Assembly: GCA_022072505.1 (NCBI GenBank) | Contig: JAJVHU010000050.1 | Coordinates: 1-44,311, forward strand | Length of the DNA stretch: 44,311 nt | Direction: 5' to 3' | Source of the DNA: Phycisphaerae bacterium | GTDB lineage: Bacteria; Planctomycetota; Phycisphaerae; UBA1845 | Shown here: piece after piece, positions 34,354 to 42,600 of the stretch | Numbering within the stretch: the first letter of the stretch is position 1 | Layout of the letters: each line of letters opens with the position of its first letter | Made by a program: the position numbers and the translations under genes | The notes under the pieces: model-generated | Databases searched by the model: none | What the model was told of the DNA's origin: nothing | Seen by the model: only the letters and a program-made list of their open reading frames with translations

Positions 34354-36597
34354 ATGAGTGAAATGCAGGACAATCAGACCGCGTCGACCGGGGGCGGCGA
34401 AGCCGGAACGCTCGGAGCGCGGCAGCGGTGGGCGCTCGGTCTGGCGTTGTGCGCGGGGCTGGCGCTGGCGGATGCGACGCTGAGTCTGCTGGCCGGGCGG
34501 CTCGGACTTGCGTCAGGGCTGGCGTGGTCGGCGAGCGTGGCGGCGGCGGCGGTCGGGCTTGCAGCGGTTTTCGCGGGGGCGGCGGGCGTCGCGGGCGTGA
34601 TGGGGGGTCGCGGCGACGCGCGGCGGTGGGACGCGGTGATGCCGCGCCTGGCCGTGGGGCTGGCGCTGGTTCCCGCGCTGGTGGGGCTGCGGCAGATCCT
34701 GCGCGGGATGGCGGTGACCGGGACGACCGCGACGGGGGCGCTGCTGCTGGCGGCTTGCCTGGCGCTGCCGATCGTCGCGGCGCGGACGTACGCGGCGTGG
34801 CGCGTCGCCCGGAATCCCTCCGGTCTCGCGCTGAATGTGATGATCCGCTGCGTTGTCGCGGCCGCGGCGGCGTGGGCGGCGATCAGCGTCGGCGGTCTGC
34901 ACGCCGCGTGGGCCGTCGCGATCGCCGTGGCGACGCAGGCGGCGGCGGGGTGGATCGTGACGCGGGCGACGAACCGCGAGGGCGGGGAACGCGCCGCGGG
35001 GGCGCTGGTTCTCCTCCTGTATATGTTGCTCGTCGCGCTCCCGGTCTTGTTCATGCTTCCCGCGCCGCGGACGCCTCGCGCCGCGCAGGCCAACGGCGCG
35101 AGCGCAGACGCGACGCCGGTCATCCTTCTGACGGTGGACACGCTGCGCTGGGACGCCGTGGGGTTCGCTCGTGTAACGCCCTCGGCGACTGAGAACCCGG
35201 TGCGCCCCTTGACGACGTCCGGATCGCTCACGCCGAATCTGGACGCCTTCGCGCGCGGCGCGGTCGTCTACGAGCAGGCGCGGGCGTCGGCGCCGTGGAC
35301 GCTGCCGTCCTTCGCGTCGATTCATACCGGCCTCGCGCCGGATGTCCACGGCGCAACGCGGGCGGAGTCGCGCGTGCCGTCGAAAGTGGTCACGCTCGCC
35401 GAGCGGATGCGCGAGACGGGGCGCGCCACCGCGGCGTTCGGCGCAAACGCCTTTCTCCGCCCGCAGTCGAACCTGGATCAGGGCTTCGACACGTATGAGT
35501 TCTACCCGCGCCCGCCGGTGTCGTTCCTGGGGGGCTGGATTCTCGATCGCGTCCTGCCCCGGGCGTTCCGCACCGATGTGACGACGACGGACCTTGCGGA
35601 CCTGGCGTGCGGTTACGTCGCGCGCCGCGCCGCCGACGCAGCGCCGTTCTTCCTCTGGCTGCACATCTTCGACCCGCACGCGCCGTATGACCCGCCGGCC
35701 GAGTTCGCGCCCGCCCGCCCCGACGACGTCACGATCGACCCGGCCAGCGAGTACGCGGACGCCTTCCGGTCCGGGCGCTTCGTTCCGTCGCCGGCGGAGC
35801 GTCAGTATCTGCGAAAACTCTACGAGGCCGAGGTGCGGTACGTGGACCGGGAGGTGGGGCGCTTCCTTGACGCGCTGCGCCGGACGGGGTTGTACGACCG
35901 ATCCCTGATCGTCTTCACGAGCGACCACGGCGAGGAGTTCTTCGAGCACGACGGCTTCGAGCACGGACACTCCGTCTACGACGAGGTGATCCGCGTGCCG
36001 CTGGCGATCAAACCGCCGAAGGCGCCGGGCGCCGAGACCGGCGGGCGGCGCGTCACGACGCCGGTCAGCCTCGAACAACTCATGCCGACGATCCTGGCTT
36101 TGTGCGGCGAAGCCGGCGGAGGAATCTCGATCTCCGAATCCACGCGCGATGCACGTTCCTCGGCGGCGACGGAAGGTGAGCGCGCGGGGCTGGGGTACGC
36201 GCCGGCGTCCCCGAATGCAACGCCTGCGCGGCACGCCGACGCGGAGGCTTCGCCGCACGGGCTCCCGCTTCGGGATGGCGAGACCGCGGCGCCGGCGTTC
36301 GCCTCCGGTCTGCTTTACTACGAAAACCGCGACGCCGTGATTTTCGACGGCCTCAAGTACACGCGCACGCGCGTCGGGCGCAACGAGGCGATCTTCGACC
36401 TCGCCGCCGATCCGGGCGAGCGCGTCAACCTCGCCGGCAACCGCTCCGACCTCCTGGATCGCGGACGATCGCTCCTCGACGCTCACCAGGCCGCGTGCAA
36501 GCGCGCCCGCGAGGCGCTGGGCCTGACCGCGGGCGAGACGATCACGCTTGACGTCGAGACCCGCCGACGACTCAAGGCGCTGGGGTATCTTGAATAG
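34354..36597 (+). CDS. Membrane-anchored sulfatase/alkaline-phosphatase-fold enzyme with Thr nucleophile
   Basis: A 747-residue protein with about seven Ala/Leu-rich membrane helices (about 26-235) and a periplasmic alkaline-phosphatase superfamily domain (about 254-745). Metal ligands appear as Asp262 (VDTLRWD), Asp524 and His525 (TSDHGEE) and His539 (FEHGHS). The sulfatase CxPxR/SxPxR nucleophile position is occupied by Thr316 in APWTLPSFASIHTG, so formylglycine cannot form. Thr is the nucleophile in related phospho-transferases such as LtaS and EptA. A phosphoglycerol- or phosphoethanolamine-type transferase or a phosphatase acting on the exported glycan is more likely than a sulfatase (inference). 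Confidence 0.85.
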   Translation: MSEMQDNQTASTGGGEAGTLGARQRWALGLALCAGLALADATLSLLAGRLGLASGLAWSASVAAAAVGLAAVFAGAAGVAGVMGGRGDARRWDAVMPRLAVGLALVPALVGLRQILRGMAVTGTTATGALLLAACLALPIVAARTYAAWRVARNPSGLALNVMIRCVVAAAAAWAAISVGGLHAAWAVAIAVATQAAAGWIVTRATNREGGERAAGALVLLLYMLLVALPVLFMLPAPRTPRAAQANGASADATPVILLTVDTLRWDAVGFARVTPSATENPVRPLTTSGSLTPNLDAFARGAVVYEQARASAPWTLPSFASIHTGLAPDVHGATRAESRVPSKVVTLAERMRETGRATAAFGANAFLRPQSNLDQGFDTYEFYPRPPVSFLGGWILDRVLPRAFRTDVTTTDLADLACGYVARRAADAAPFFLWLHIFDPHAPYDPPAEFAPARPDDVTIDPASEYADAFRSGRFVPSPAERQYLRKLYEAEVRYVDREVGRFLDALRRTGLYDRSLIVFTSDHGEEFFEHDGFEHGHSVYDEVIRVPLAIKPPKAPGAETGGRRVTTPVSLEQLMPTILALCGEAGGGISISESTRDARSSAATEGERAGLGYAPASPNATPARHADAEASPHGLPLRDGETAAPAFASGLLYYENRDAVIFDGLKYTRTRVGRNEAIFDLAADPGERVNLAGNRSDLLDRGRSLLDAHQAACKRAREALGLTAGETITLDVETRRRLKALGYLE

Positions 36598-37122
36598 AAC
36601 GCGGGTTCAAACCGTGTCTCCGCAATCTCCACCAGACTCCGAAGGGGCGCCCGAGATCCGCAACCTCGAAGGATCATCTGATATCCGCAACCCCGAAGGA
36701 TCATCCGGGAGTCGCAACCCCGGAGGATCATCCGGAATTCTTCAGCCCCGGAAGAGGCGCTGGAAAACAGCCCGGCACGCCAGTGCCGGGAAGCCGTCGC
36801 GGAGAATCCGCAAGTCCCGGAGGGACGACAGAAGTTCGGGAGCAAGGGGAGCCGCCGCGCCGCCGATTGCCGCCCCTCCCGGGCATCACCGCGCGTCGCG
36901 CCGCGACGAAAGAACATCCCACCCCCGCGCACCGCAGCCCGTTGGAGACTCAGGCGTTGGGATCGCGCGCGGTTTCAAAACCCGCCCGAAAGGCCCGAAA
37001 GGCGCGCTTCCTTGCGGGCGCGGCTCGGTTTGAAACCGCGTCTTAAAGGTCCGTCCTGCTTCTGGTCGATGCGGAACAGGCGCGCCCGGTTCAGCGCCGG
37101 CTTTCCGGGAAGGGCGGACGCC
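36598..37122. repeat. Repeat-rich gap with three 27-base tandem units
   Basis: No gene. Three 27-base units run from 36656 to 36736 (ATCCGCAACC-C/T-CGAAGGATCATC; one frame reads RNPEGSSG). The segment 36782-36835 matches 27482-27535 at 50 of 54 positions, and a GRGSV copy sits at 37007-37029. The set resembles the 27.4-28.1 kb block, so the glycan cluster is bracketed by the same repeat types. Confidence 0.8.
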
Positions 37123-37980
37123 ATGTCGAGGGGACTCCCCGTGAACACGTCGGGCGACGCTGCAAGCCTCTTGTTAAGCATCTCCTCCCGCACGCGCCCT
37201 GACTCCCCCACCACCCCCCTTCCAGGGCAGTCCGACGCCGCCGTCCTCGACGCCCGACGATCCGCGTGGGACCGCCGACCCCTCACTCGGGACATCTATC
37301 GACGCTACTTCGAGGACATCCGCGCGGAGCTTGCGCCCGGGCGAACCCACGTCGAGATCGGCGGAGGCGCGGGACACCTGAAGGCGTCGCTTCCGCACGT
37401 GCTCGTCAGCGACCTGGTTCCCACGCCTCATGTCGACTTCGCCGCCGACGCGATGCATCTGCCCCTGCCCGACCGCGCCGCCGACAACCTCATCCTCGTT
37501 GACGTCCTGCACCACCTCCCGCGACCGATCGACTTCCTTCGCGAGGCCTGCCGCACCCTCCGCCTCGGCGGGCGCCTCGTGATGCTTGAACCGTATATCT
37601 CCCCCCTCAGCCGGGCCGTCTTCCGCGCCGCGCATCCGGAACCGGTGGACCTTCGCGCCGACGTCTTCAAGAAGGACGGACCGGTCTTCGAATCCGCCGG
37701 ACCCTTCTCCTCGAACCAGGCGATCCCCACCCTGTTGTTCTTCAGACAGGCCGACCGCCTCCGGTCCGTGATCCCCGAACTTCGCGTCGTCACGCGAAAA
37801 CGGGACAGCGTGTTCGTCTACCCGCTCAGCGGCGGGTTCTCGGGTCCGTGCCTGATCCCCCGCTTCGCCCGATCCGCGGCGTGGCGGCTGGAGACGCTGG
37901 CTCGCCCGCTTTGCCGCTGGCTCGCCTTCAGAATGCTGGTGACGCTGGAGCGCATGCCGGTCGACACGCCGACGCCGTAA
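37123..37980 (+). CDS. Class I SAM-dependent methyltransferase
   Basis: A 285-residue cytoplasmic methyltransferase of the Methyltransf_11 type. Motif I is VEIGGGAGHLK (77-87), the acidic second-strand position is in LVSDLVP, and DVLHHLPRPIDFLREACRTL then GGRLVMLEPY give motifs III-IV. I chose the ATG at 37123 with GGAAGGG upstream; a GTG at 37141 is an alternative. It ends only 41 bases before the CRISPR array. Position at the end of the glycan cluster suggests methylation of a sugar or lipid intermediate, possibly the chain cap read by the Wzt-like tail. Confidence 0.85.
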   Translation: MSRGLPVNTSGDAASLLLSISSRTRPDSPTTPLPGQSDAAVLDARRSAWDRRPLTRDIYRRYFEDIRAELAPGRTHVEIGGGAGHLKASLPHVLVSDLVPTPHVDFAADAMHLPLPDRAADNLILVDVLHHLPRPIDFLREACRTLRLGGRLVMLEPYISPLSRAVFRAAHPEPVDLRADVFKKDGPVFESAGPFSSNQAIPTLLFFRQADRLRSVIPELRVVTRKRDSVFVYPLSGGFSGPCLIPRFARSAAWRLETLARPLCRWLAFRMLVTLERMPVDTPTP

Positions 37981-38021
37981 ACCCGATCGTCGCAACGCCC
38001 CTCCATAGCGCGTCCCGATCG

Positions 38022-39268
38022 GTGTCCATCCATCAGGGCCGCGTCGGCCTCCGCGGCGCATGTCAATCCAGTTGTGCGCGCCGTCGTAATCGTGTCCATC
38101 CATCAGGGCCGCGTCGGCCTCCGCGGCGGCGAAAGCGTGCCGGGCCGCGGACAACGCGGTGCAGTGTCCATCCATCAGGGCCGCGTCGGCCTCCGCGGCG
38201 CGGGAACCTTCTGTGAGCGGCTGATTCCGTGGCTGTGTCCATCCATCAGGGCCGCGTCGGCCTCCGCGGCATCGGGACTGGACTCGCCGTCACGGAGAAA
38301 GTCTTGTGTCCATCCATCAGGGCCGCGTCGGCCTCCGCGGCGGGGCGCGCGTGATTCTGTGATCGAGGCACTTGAAGGTGTCCATCCATCAGGGCCGCGT
38401 CGGCCTCCGCGGCCTGACGGCGAACAGAAACAAGGAAAACAAAGGATCGTGTCCATCCATCAGGGCCGCGTCGGCCTCCGCGGCAGCCAGTCGAGCACCC
38501 GGATGATGCCAATGCCCAGTGTCCATCTATCAGGGCCGCGTCGGCCTCCGCGGCTGATGCAGGCGATGCGTCCGCAAGCATCCGCGGTTGTGTCCATCTA
38601 TCAGGGCCGCGTCGGCCTCCGCGGCATTCACCTGATACGGTTTATCCACATGCCATTTGTGTCCATCCATCAGGGCCGCGTCGGCCTCCGCGGCGTGCGC
38701 GGCCGTGACGACGCCTTGCGATTGTTCTCTCGTGTCCATCCATCAGGGCCGCGTCGGCCTCCGCGGCACTCCCGAGGAAGGAAGAGGGCGTCAACCTGGT
38801 AAAGTGTCCATCCATCAGGGCCGCGTCGGCCTCCGCGGCGGTCCAGTCGCTCCACTCGATCAAGGCGTCAAATCTGGTGTCCATCCATCAGGGCCGCGTC
38901 GGCCTCCGCGGCCTCCCTGGCCTTTCCGCCGCGTTCGCGGCTATGGTGTCCATCCATCAGGGCCGCGTCGGCCTCCGCGGCCGCGGTGGGGGAAAACGTT
39001 TCCGTTACGCCCTTGGTGTCCATCCATCAGGGCCGCGTCGGCCTCCGCGGCGCTGAAGGAGGCCAGCGCTCAGGCTGTCCGGCTGGCGTGTCCATCCATC
39101 AGGGCCGCGTCGGCCTCCGCGGCGATCGCAATGCGCAAACGATCTGCTGGCGAAACATCCTGTGTCCATCCATCAGGGCCGCGTCGGCCTCCGCGGCGCT
39201 CCGTGTGGAACCAGCTTGGCTATCTTAAGACCGTGTCCATCCATCAGGGCCGCGTCGGCCTCCGCGGC
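38022..39268 (-). CRISPR. Type V-B CRISPR array, 18 repeats and 17 spacers
   Basis: Eighteen 36-base repeats separated by 17 unique spacers of 33-38 bases. On the minus strand, which I take as the transcribed one, the repeat begins GCCGCGGAGGCCGACG and ends ATGGATGGACAC. The CAC end resembles known Cas12b repeats, and the centre can form a 5-bp stem (GGCCG-ACG-CGGCC). Sixteen repeats are identical. Repeats 8 and 9 from the left (38519-38554, 38590-38625) share one change, at repeat base 27 in crRNA orientation. Neither end repeat is degenerate, so orientation rests on the leader-sized gap and cas12b lying to the right and the tracrRNA model. Only 41 bases separate the left end from the methyltransferase gene. 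Confidence 0.97.
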
Positions 39269-39395
39269 TGCCGCACTCGCAACCCAAAGAAAACAGGCCA
39301 CTTGCGCGGCCTCTGGCGAGCATGAGCGATTTCGGAGCGGTCGAACGATCATTTCCGGTGCTCCGGACGCAGCAATAACCGCGAGAATCAGCCGA
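39269..39395 (-). promoter_or_regulatory. Putative CRISPR leader with a candidate promoter
   Basis: Non-coding DNA to the right of the array. On the minus strand TTGCTG (39370-39375) and AATGAT (39348-39353) are 16 bases apart and would start transcription about 70 bases before the first repeat. The same -35 hexamer occurs before the candidate tracrRNA. The last bases before the array include TGTTTTCTTTGGG. The hexamers are only moderate matches. Confidence 0.45.
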
Positions 39396-39451
39396 AAACC
39401 CGCGAGTGCGAGCGTGCCCGGCACCCCCCTTCACCACCGTCGCACTCGCGG
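39396..39451 (-). terminator. Terminator-like hairpin between tracrRNA and leader
   Basis: A perfect 12-bp stem (39440-39451 with 39400-39411, arm CCGCGAGTGCGA) encloses a 28-base loop that contains a small inner hairpin (GTGC-CGG-GCAC). On the minus strand it is followed by GTTTTC. It would end transcription of cas12b and the tracrRNA before the leader. Confidence 0.6.
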
Positions 39452-39457
39452 CGGGGG

Positions 39458-39598
39458 GCCGCGGGAAGCCGACTTGTCAAAGAACACCGGCCCGCCCTGC
39501 ATCGGGCGACGCCAACGCGGTCCTGATCGATGCCGAGTGCCAAGCCCATCGAAGGGGAAGACACGTCCTCGGAGTTGCCTCGCCCTGTAGGCGATTGC
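39458..39598 (-). ncRNA. Candidate Cas12b tracrRNA
   Basis: Three minus-strand segments match the inverse of the CRISPR repeat, in the order needed for antiparallel pairing: GTGTCT (39564-39559) pairs with crRNA repeat bases 31-36; a 22-base segment (39532-39511, starting CATCGATCAGG) pairs with bases 10-31, 19 of 22 identical to the perfect complement; and GTCGGCTTCCCGCGGC (39473-39458) pairs with bases 1-15 with one bulge and one wobble. A stem CCGAG/CTCGG (39572-39568 with 39537-39533) brackets the first segment and sits directly against the second, as in Alicyclobacillus acidoterrestris Cas12b tracrRNA. A 5' hairpin TCGCC-TACAG-GGCGA (39594-39580) precedes it. Other hairpins: 39493-39508. 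The ends are predicted from the promoter and terminator, not measured. Confidence 0.7.
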
Positions 39599-39602
39599 TG
39601 TC

Positions 39603-39631
39603 ATTCTACCAAGGCAAATCCTGCTCAGCAA
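39603..39631 (-). promoter_or_regulatory. Candidate tracrRNA promoter overlapping the cas12b stop
   Basis: On the minus strand TTGCTG (39631-39626) and TAGAAT (39608-39603, 5 of 6 to TATAAT) are 17 bases apart. The -10 box includes the TAG stop codon of cas12b. Initiation near 39597 would place the 5' hairpin at the start of the RNA. Confidence 0.5.
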
Positions 39632-42600
39632 TCGGATCGGTACCCTCCTGCCCGTCCAATCCGTTGGCAGCGCGGAGGCGGGAAACGACGCGAGCCTTCA
39701 CGTCATTCCAGTACGCGCCGGTCTCCCACCAAGGACCAGCGGCGTGCCGCGGCCGTTCGGCCCTCGGATCCTGCCACATGTTGACGATCTCCTTCTGCGA
39801 AGCCGCCTTCTCCGCTTCCTTCAGCGCCGCCTTGGCTTCTTCGTGACGCTTTTTCGCGACGTCGAGGGCTGCCCGGTCCGCGCCGGGTTTCTTCGCGGCC
39901 TTCTTGGCTGCGTCGAGTTCTTTCTTGGCTTCGGCGACGGTTTCTTGAGCCCTCTTCACGGACTCGTCGTGATCAGCCACAGCAAGCGGCGCTCCGTCAG
40001 GGCTGAAGCAGCCATCCTTGTGTGCGACCTTCCAGCCATTCAGGCACACGGCACCCGCACAGCTCTTCGAAGCGGGGATGCGCCAGCCCTCGTTGTCCAT
40101 CGAGGCCGGGATGTACCACCACCTGCCGGGGAAGTCCGGGTCCAGGAGCCCCCTCAGGCCGATGTTGGCCGCCGCGTTGAGGTCGGCTTGAAGGGCGGAC
40201 GCTGACCGCTCCCTGACGGTCGCGGCTCTGTCGGAGGTCTCGGCTCCGTCCGGCGGCGCGGCGATGAACAAGTCGCCGCCGTTTCGAGGAACGCGCACCG
40301 TCTTCGGCAACGGTTTGCCGTCTTTCTTGAGCTTGGCCAGGTGGTCGGCGAGATCGACGATGAATCGCGACTCGGCATCACCTTTCTTCCCTTTCTCGTC
40401 GCCGTTGCCGATCTTCTTCTTTGCGGCGCTGAGCGCTTTCTTCCACCAGTACGCCTTCGGCTCGCCAGTCTTGGAGTCGATGGCCAAGTCCACGCAGCGG
40501 ATGCCCGGCAAGCCGGTCCGGCTGCACTGGCGGCTGGTGTAGTTGGGCATGACCTCGCGCAGGTGCAGGCCGTGAAGCTGGCAGGCTTCTTCGACGTACT
40601 TGCGGACCTTGCCGGCGGACCAGTTCATCAGGGCGCGATTCTCGCGCCGCGTCTGGAGTTCGTCAGGCCGGTAGTTGCGAAGATTCTCAATGACGACGGC
40701 GTGGCAGGTCGAATACTTCGGGCTTGGTTCCTCGACCCAAACGCTCTTTGTCCGCGGCTTGCCGTCCTTACCGAGAAGCGGCTTGCCTTTGTGGTCGCGT
40801 CGCTCCACCTCCTTCCAGTGCCCGCCGAGCCCGAGCGCGGAGGCCGCGATTCGGCTCGCGAGTTGTTTGACACGTTGCTCGCGCAAGCGCTCAACCACCT
40901 CCAGGACCGAACGGCCAAACTCGGCGAACCGATCATCATCCTTGGCGGCGATGTTCTTTCGGAGGTCGTCGGGTTCCGCGCGCATGGCGTATGCCTTCTG
41001 AACCTGGTACAGCTCCCGGATGGTGGCAATCCGCGTAAGCGATAGCCCACCAACGTGTCGCGCGGTGTCACGACGCGCCTTGCGTTTCGCAGCGTGCTGC
41101 GCGGACTCACCGGAAACTGGACGCAAGCCGCGGGGCAGCACCCAGTGTCGCAGCCACTTCAATCGAGGGCGCCATGCCGAGTTGTCGGTCTTCCATCGGT
41201 CCGACCAAAGCGTGTGCAGCCGCGCTGCGCCGTCGCTCACGAGTGCAACAGCGACAGAATCAAGCGCAACCTCCAGGGCGGCTCGATGGCGCTTGCGCTC
41301 CCACCGGTCGGCTTCCTCGGAGAGCGTTGGCAGTTCGGCGGACAGCATCGGCACGATGTGCTGAGTCCATGTCGCCTTCGCGGTTGGATCAGTCCATCGG
41401 TCGCCAGTCGCCAAGTCATGCCAGCGCATAAGCGCGTCGAGCATCGCGACCTTTCGGGTTTCGGGCGTGTGCTCCGCCGCACCCCCGCCAGGCATGAGCC
41501 GCGCTGCGTCGGGCTTGAAGGCGTAGGCGATGCGGGCGCTGTCACCGAGTCGGCGCAACGCGAGTCGGACTGTCCGTACCGCCTCGCCCATGAGTTCATC
41601 CACGCGCATCGGAAGCGGATTTCGTTCGTCACGAAGGCGCCCGAGTTCTGTTTCCATGCCTCGAACCGCTTTGATCTCCTCCTGCGACGCCTTGCGAGCC
41701 GGTGCCTCCTCTCCCTGCAACTTGATGAGGAACTGGCGGTCGAGCCGCGCCCAGGGGGCGGGGTGCTCGGAACCGTCCGGCAGTTTGTCGCTGCCGACTC
41801 GACGATAGATGGTCGTGCGCTCCTTGCCGGCACGATCCGTGTGGCGTGTGTGGAGGTAGAGGTCGCTCCCGCCGGTACCGCCCTCGGTTACCGCGCGGCC
41901 GGCGATTTCCTTCTTCAGTGCGGCCCGCGAAAGCGTCTCCCACACGGCGCATGCTGCCGCGAAGCGATGTCCAAGGTCCACGGACAGCACGCGAAGACCG
42001 AGCAATCGGGAAAGCAGGTGCTTCGCGTGAGCCTTTCGTCCCTTATTGTCGGGATGCCAGAATGGAAACGCGAGTCCGCGCCACTCGTCTTCGGAGTTGC
42101 GCGGCTTGACCTGTACCTCCCGAGCGGGATCAGTCAGTGTGCGCGCGACCGCGAATGAGATGAACGGGCCTCGGCACTCCAGCTTCGCGGAGAACGTGAC
42201 CAGCCATGCGAGCCGGTCTCGGATCCTCTTCGCCTTGTCGTCCCAGCGGCCGCCGTTGCGATCGAGATACGCTGCAAGGTCGTTCAGTTGCGACCGCGGC
42301 GCCTGGAGCCGAGCGTTCCATTCCGCCTGCGAGAACAGTGCCGCAGGAGAAGGAGATTCACCGGGCTTGATTCCCGATGCGGCGCGGCCGAGGCGGTCGG
42401 CCCGCGATACGCTGCGGACCTGCCCGTTGTGTGCCGGCTGTGTGAGTGCAAGATCCGCGGACAGTCGCTTGCAGCTCCACCGCAGGTCGAAGTCATTCAC
42501 GGCGTCGCCGTTCCACAGCCCTAGCCGGACGAGGCGCGGATTCCCGAGCCAGTCTGTGTCCTGCGTGCCGATGCGCCGCCCGCCACGCGCTGCCTTCGCG

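Noticed and set aside
38022..39268. Array transcribed on the plus strand
   Set aside because: Not excluded, since an inverted anti-repeat works for both strands. The left flank is only 41 bases, the repeat ends in CAC only on the minus strand, and promoter, bracketing stem and terminator all fit the minus strand better.
38074..39325. Plus-strand frames reading SIHQGRVGLRG repeatedly
   Set aside because: These are translations of the CRISPR repeats, not a repeat protein.
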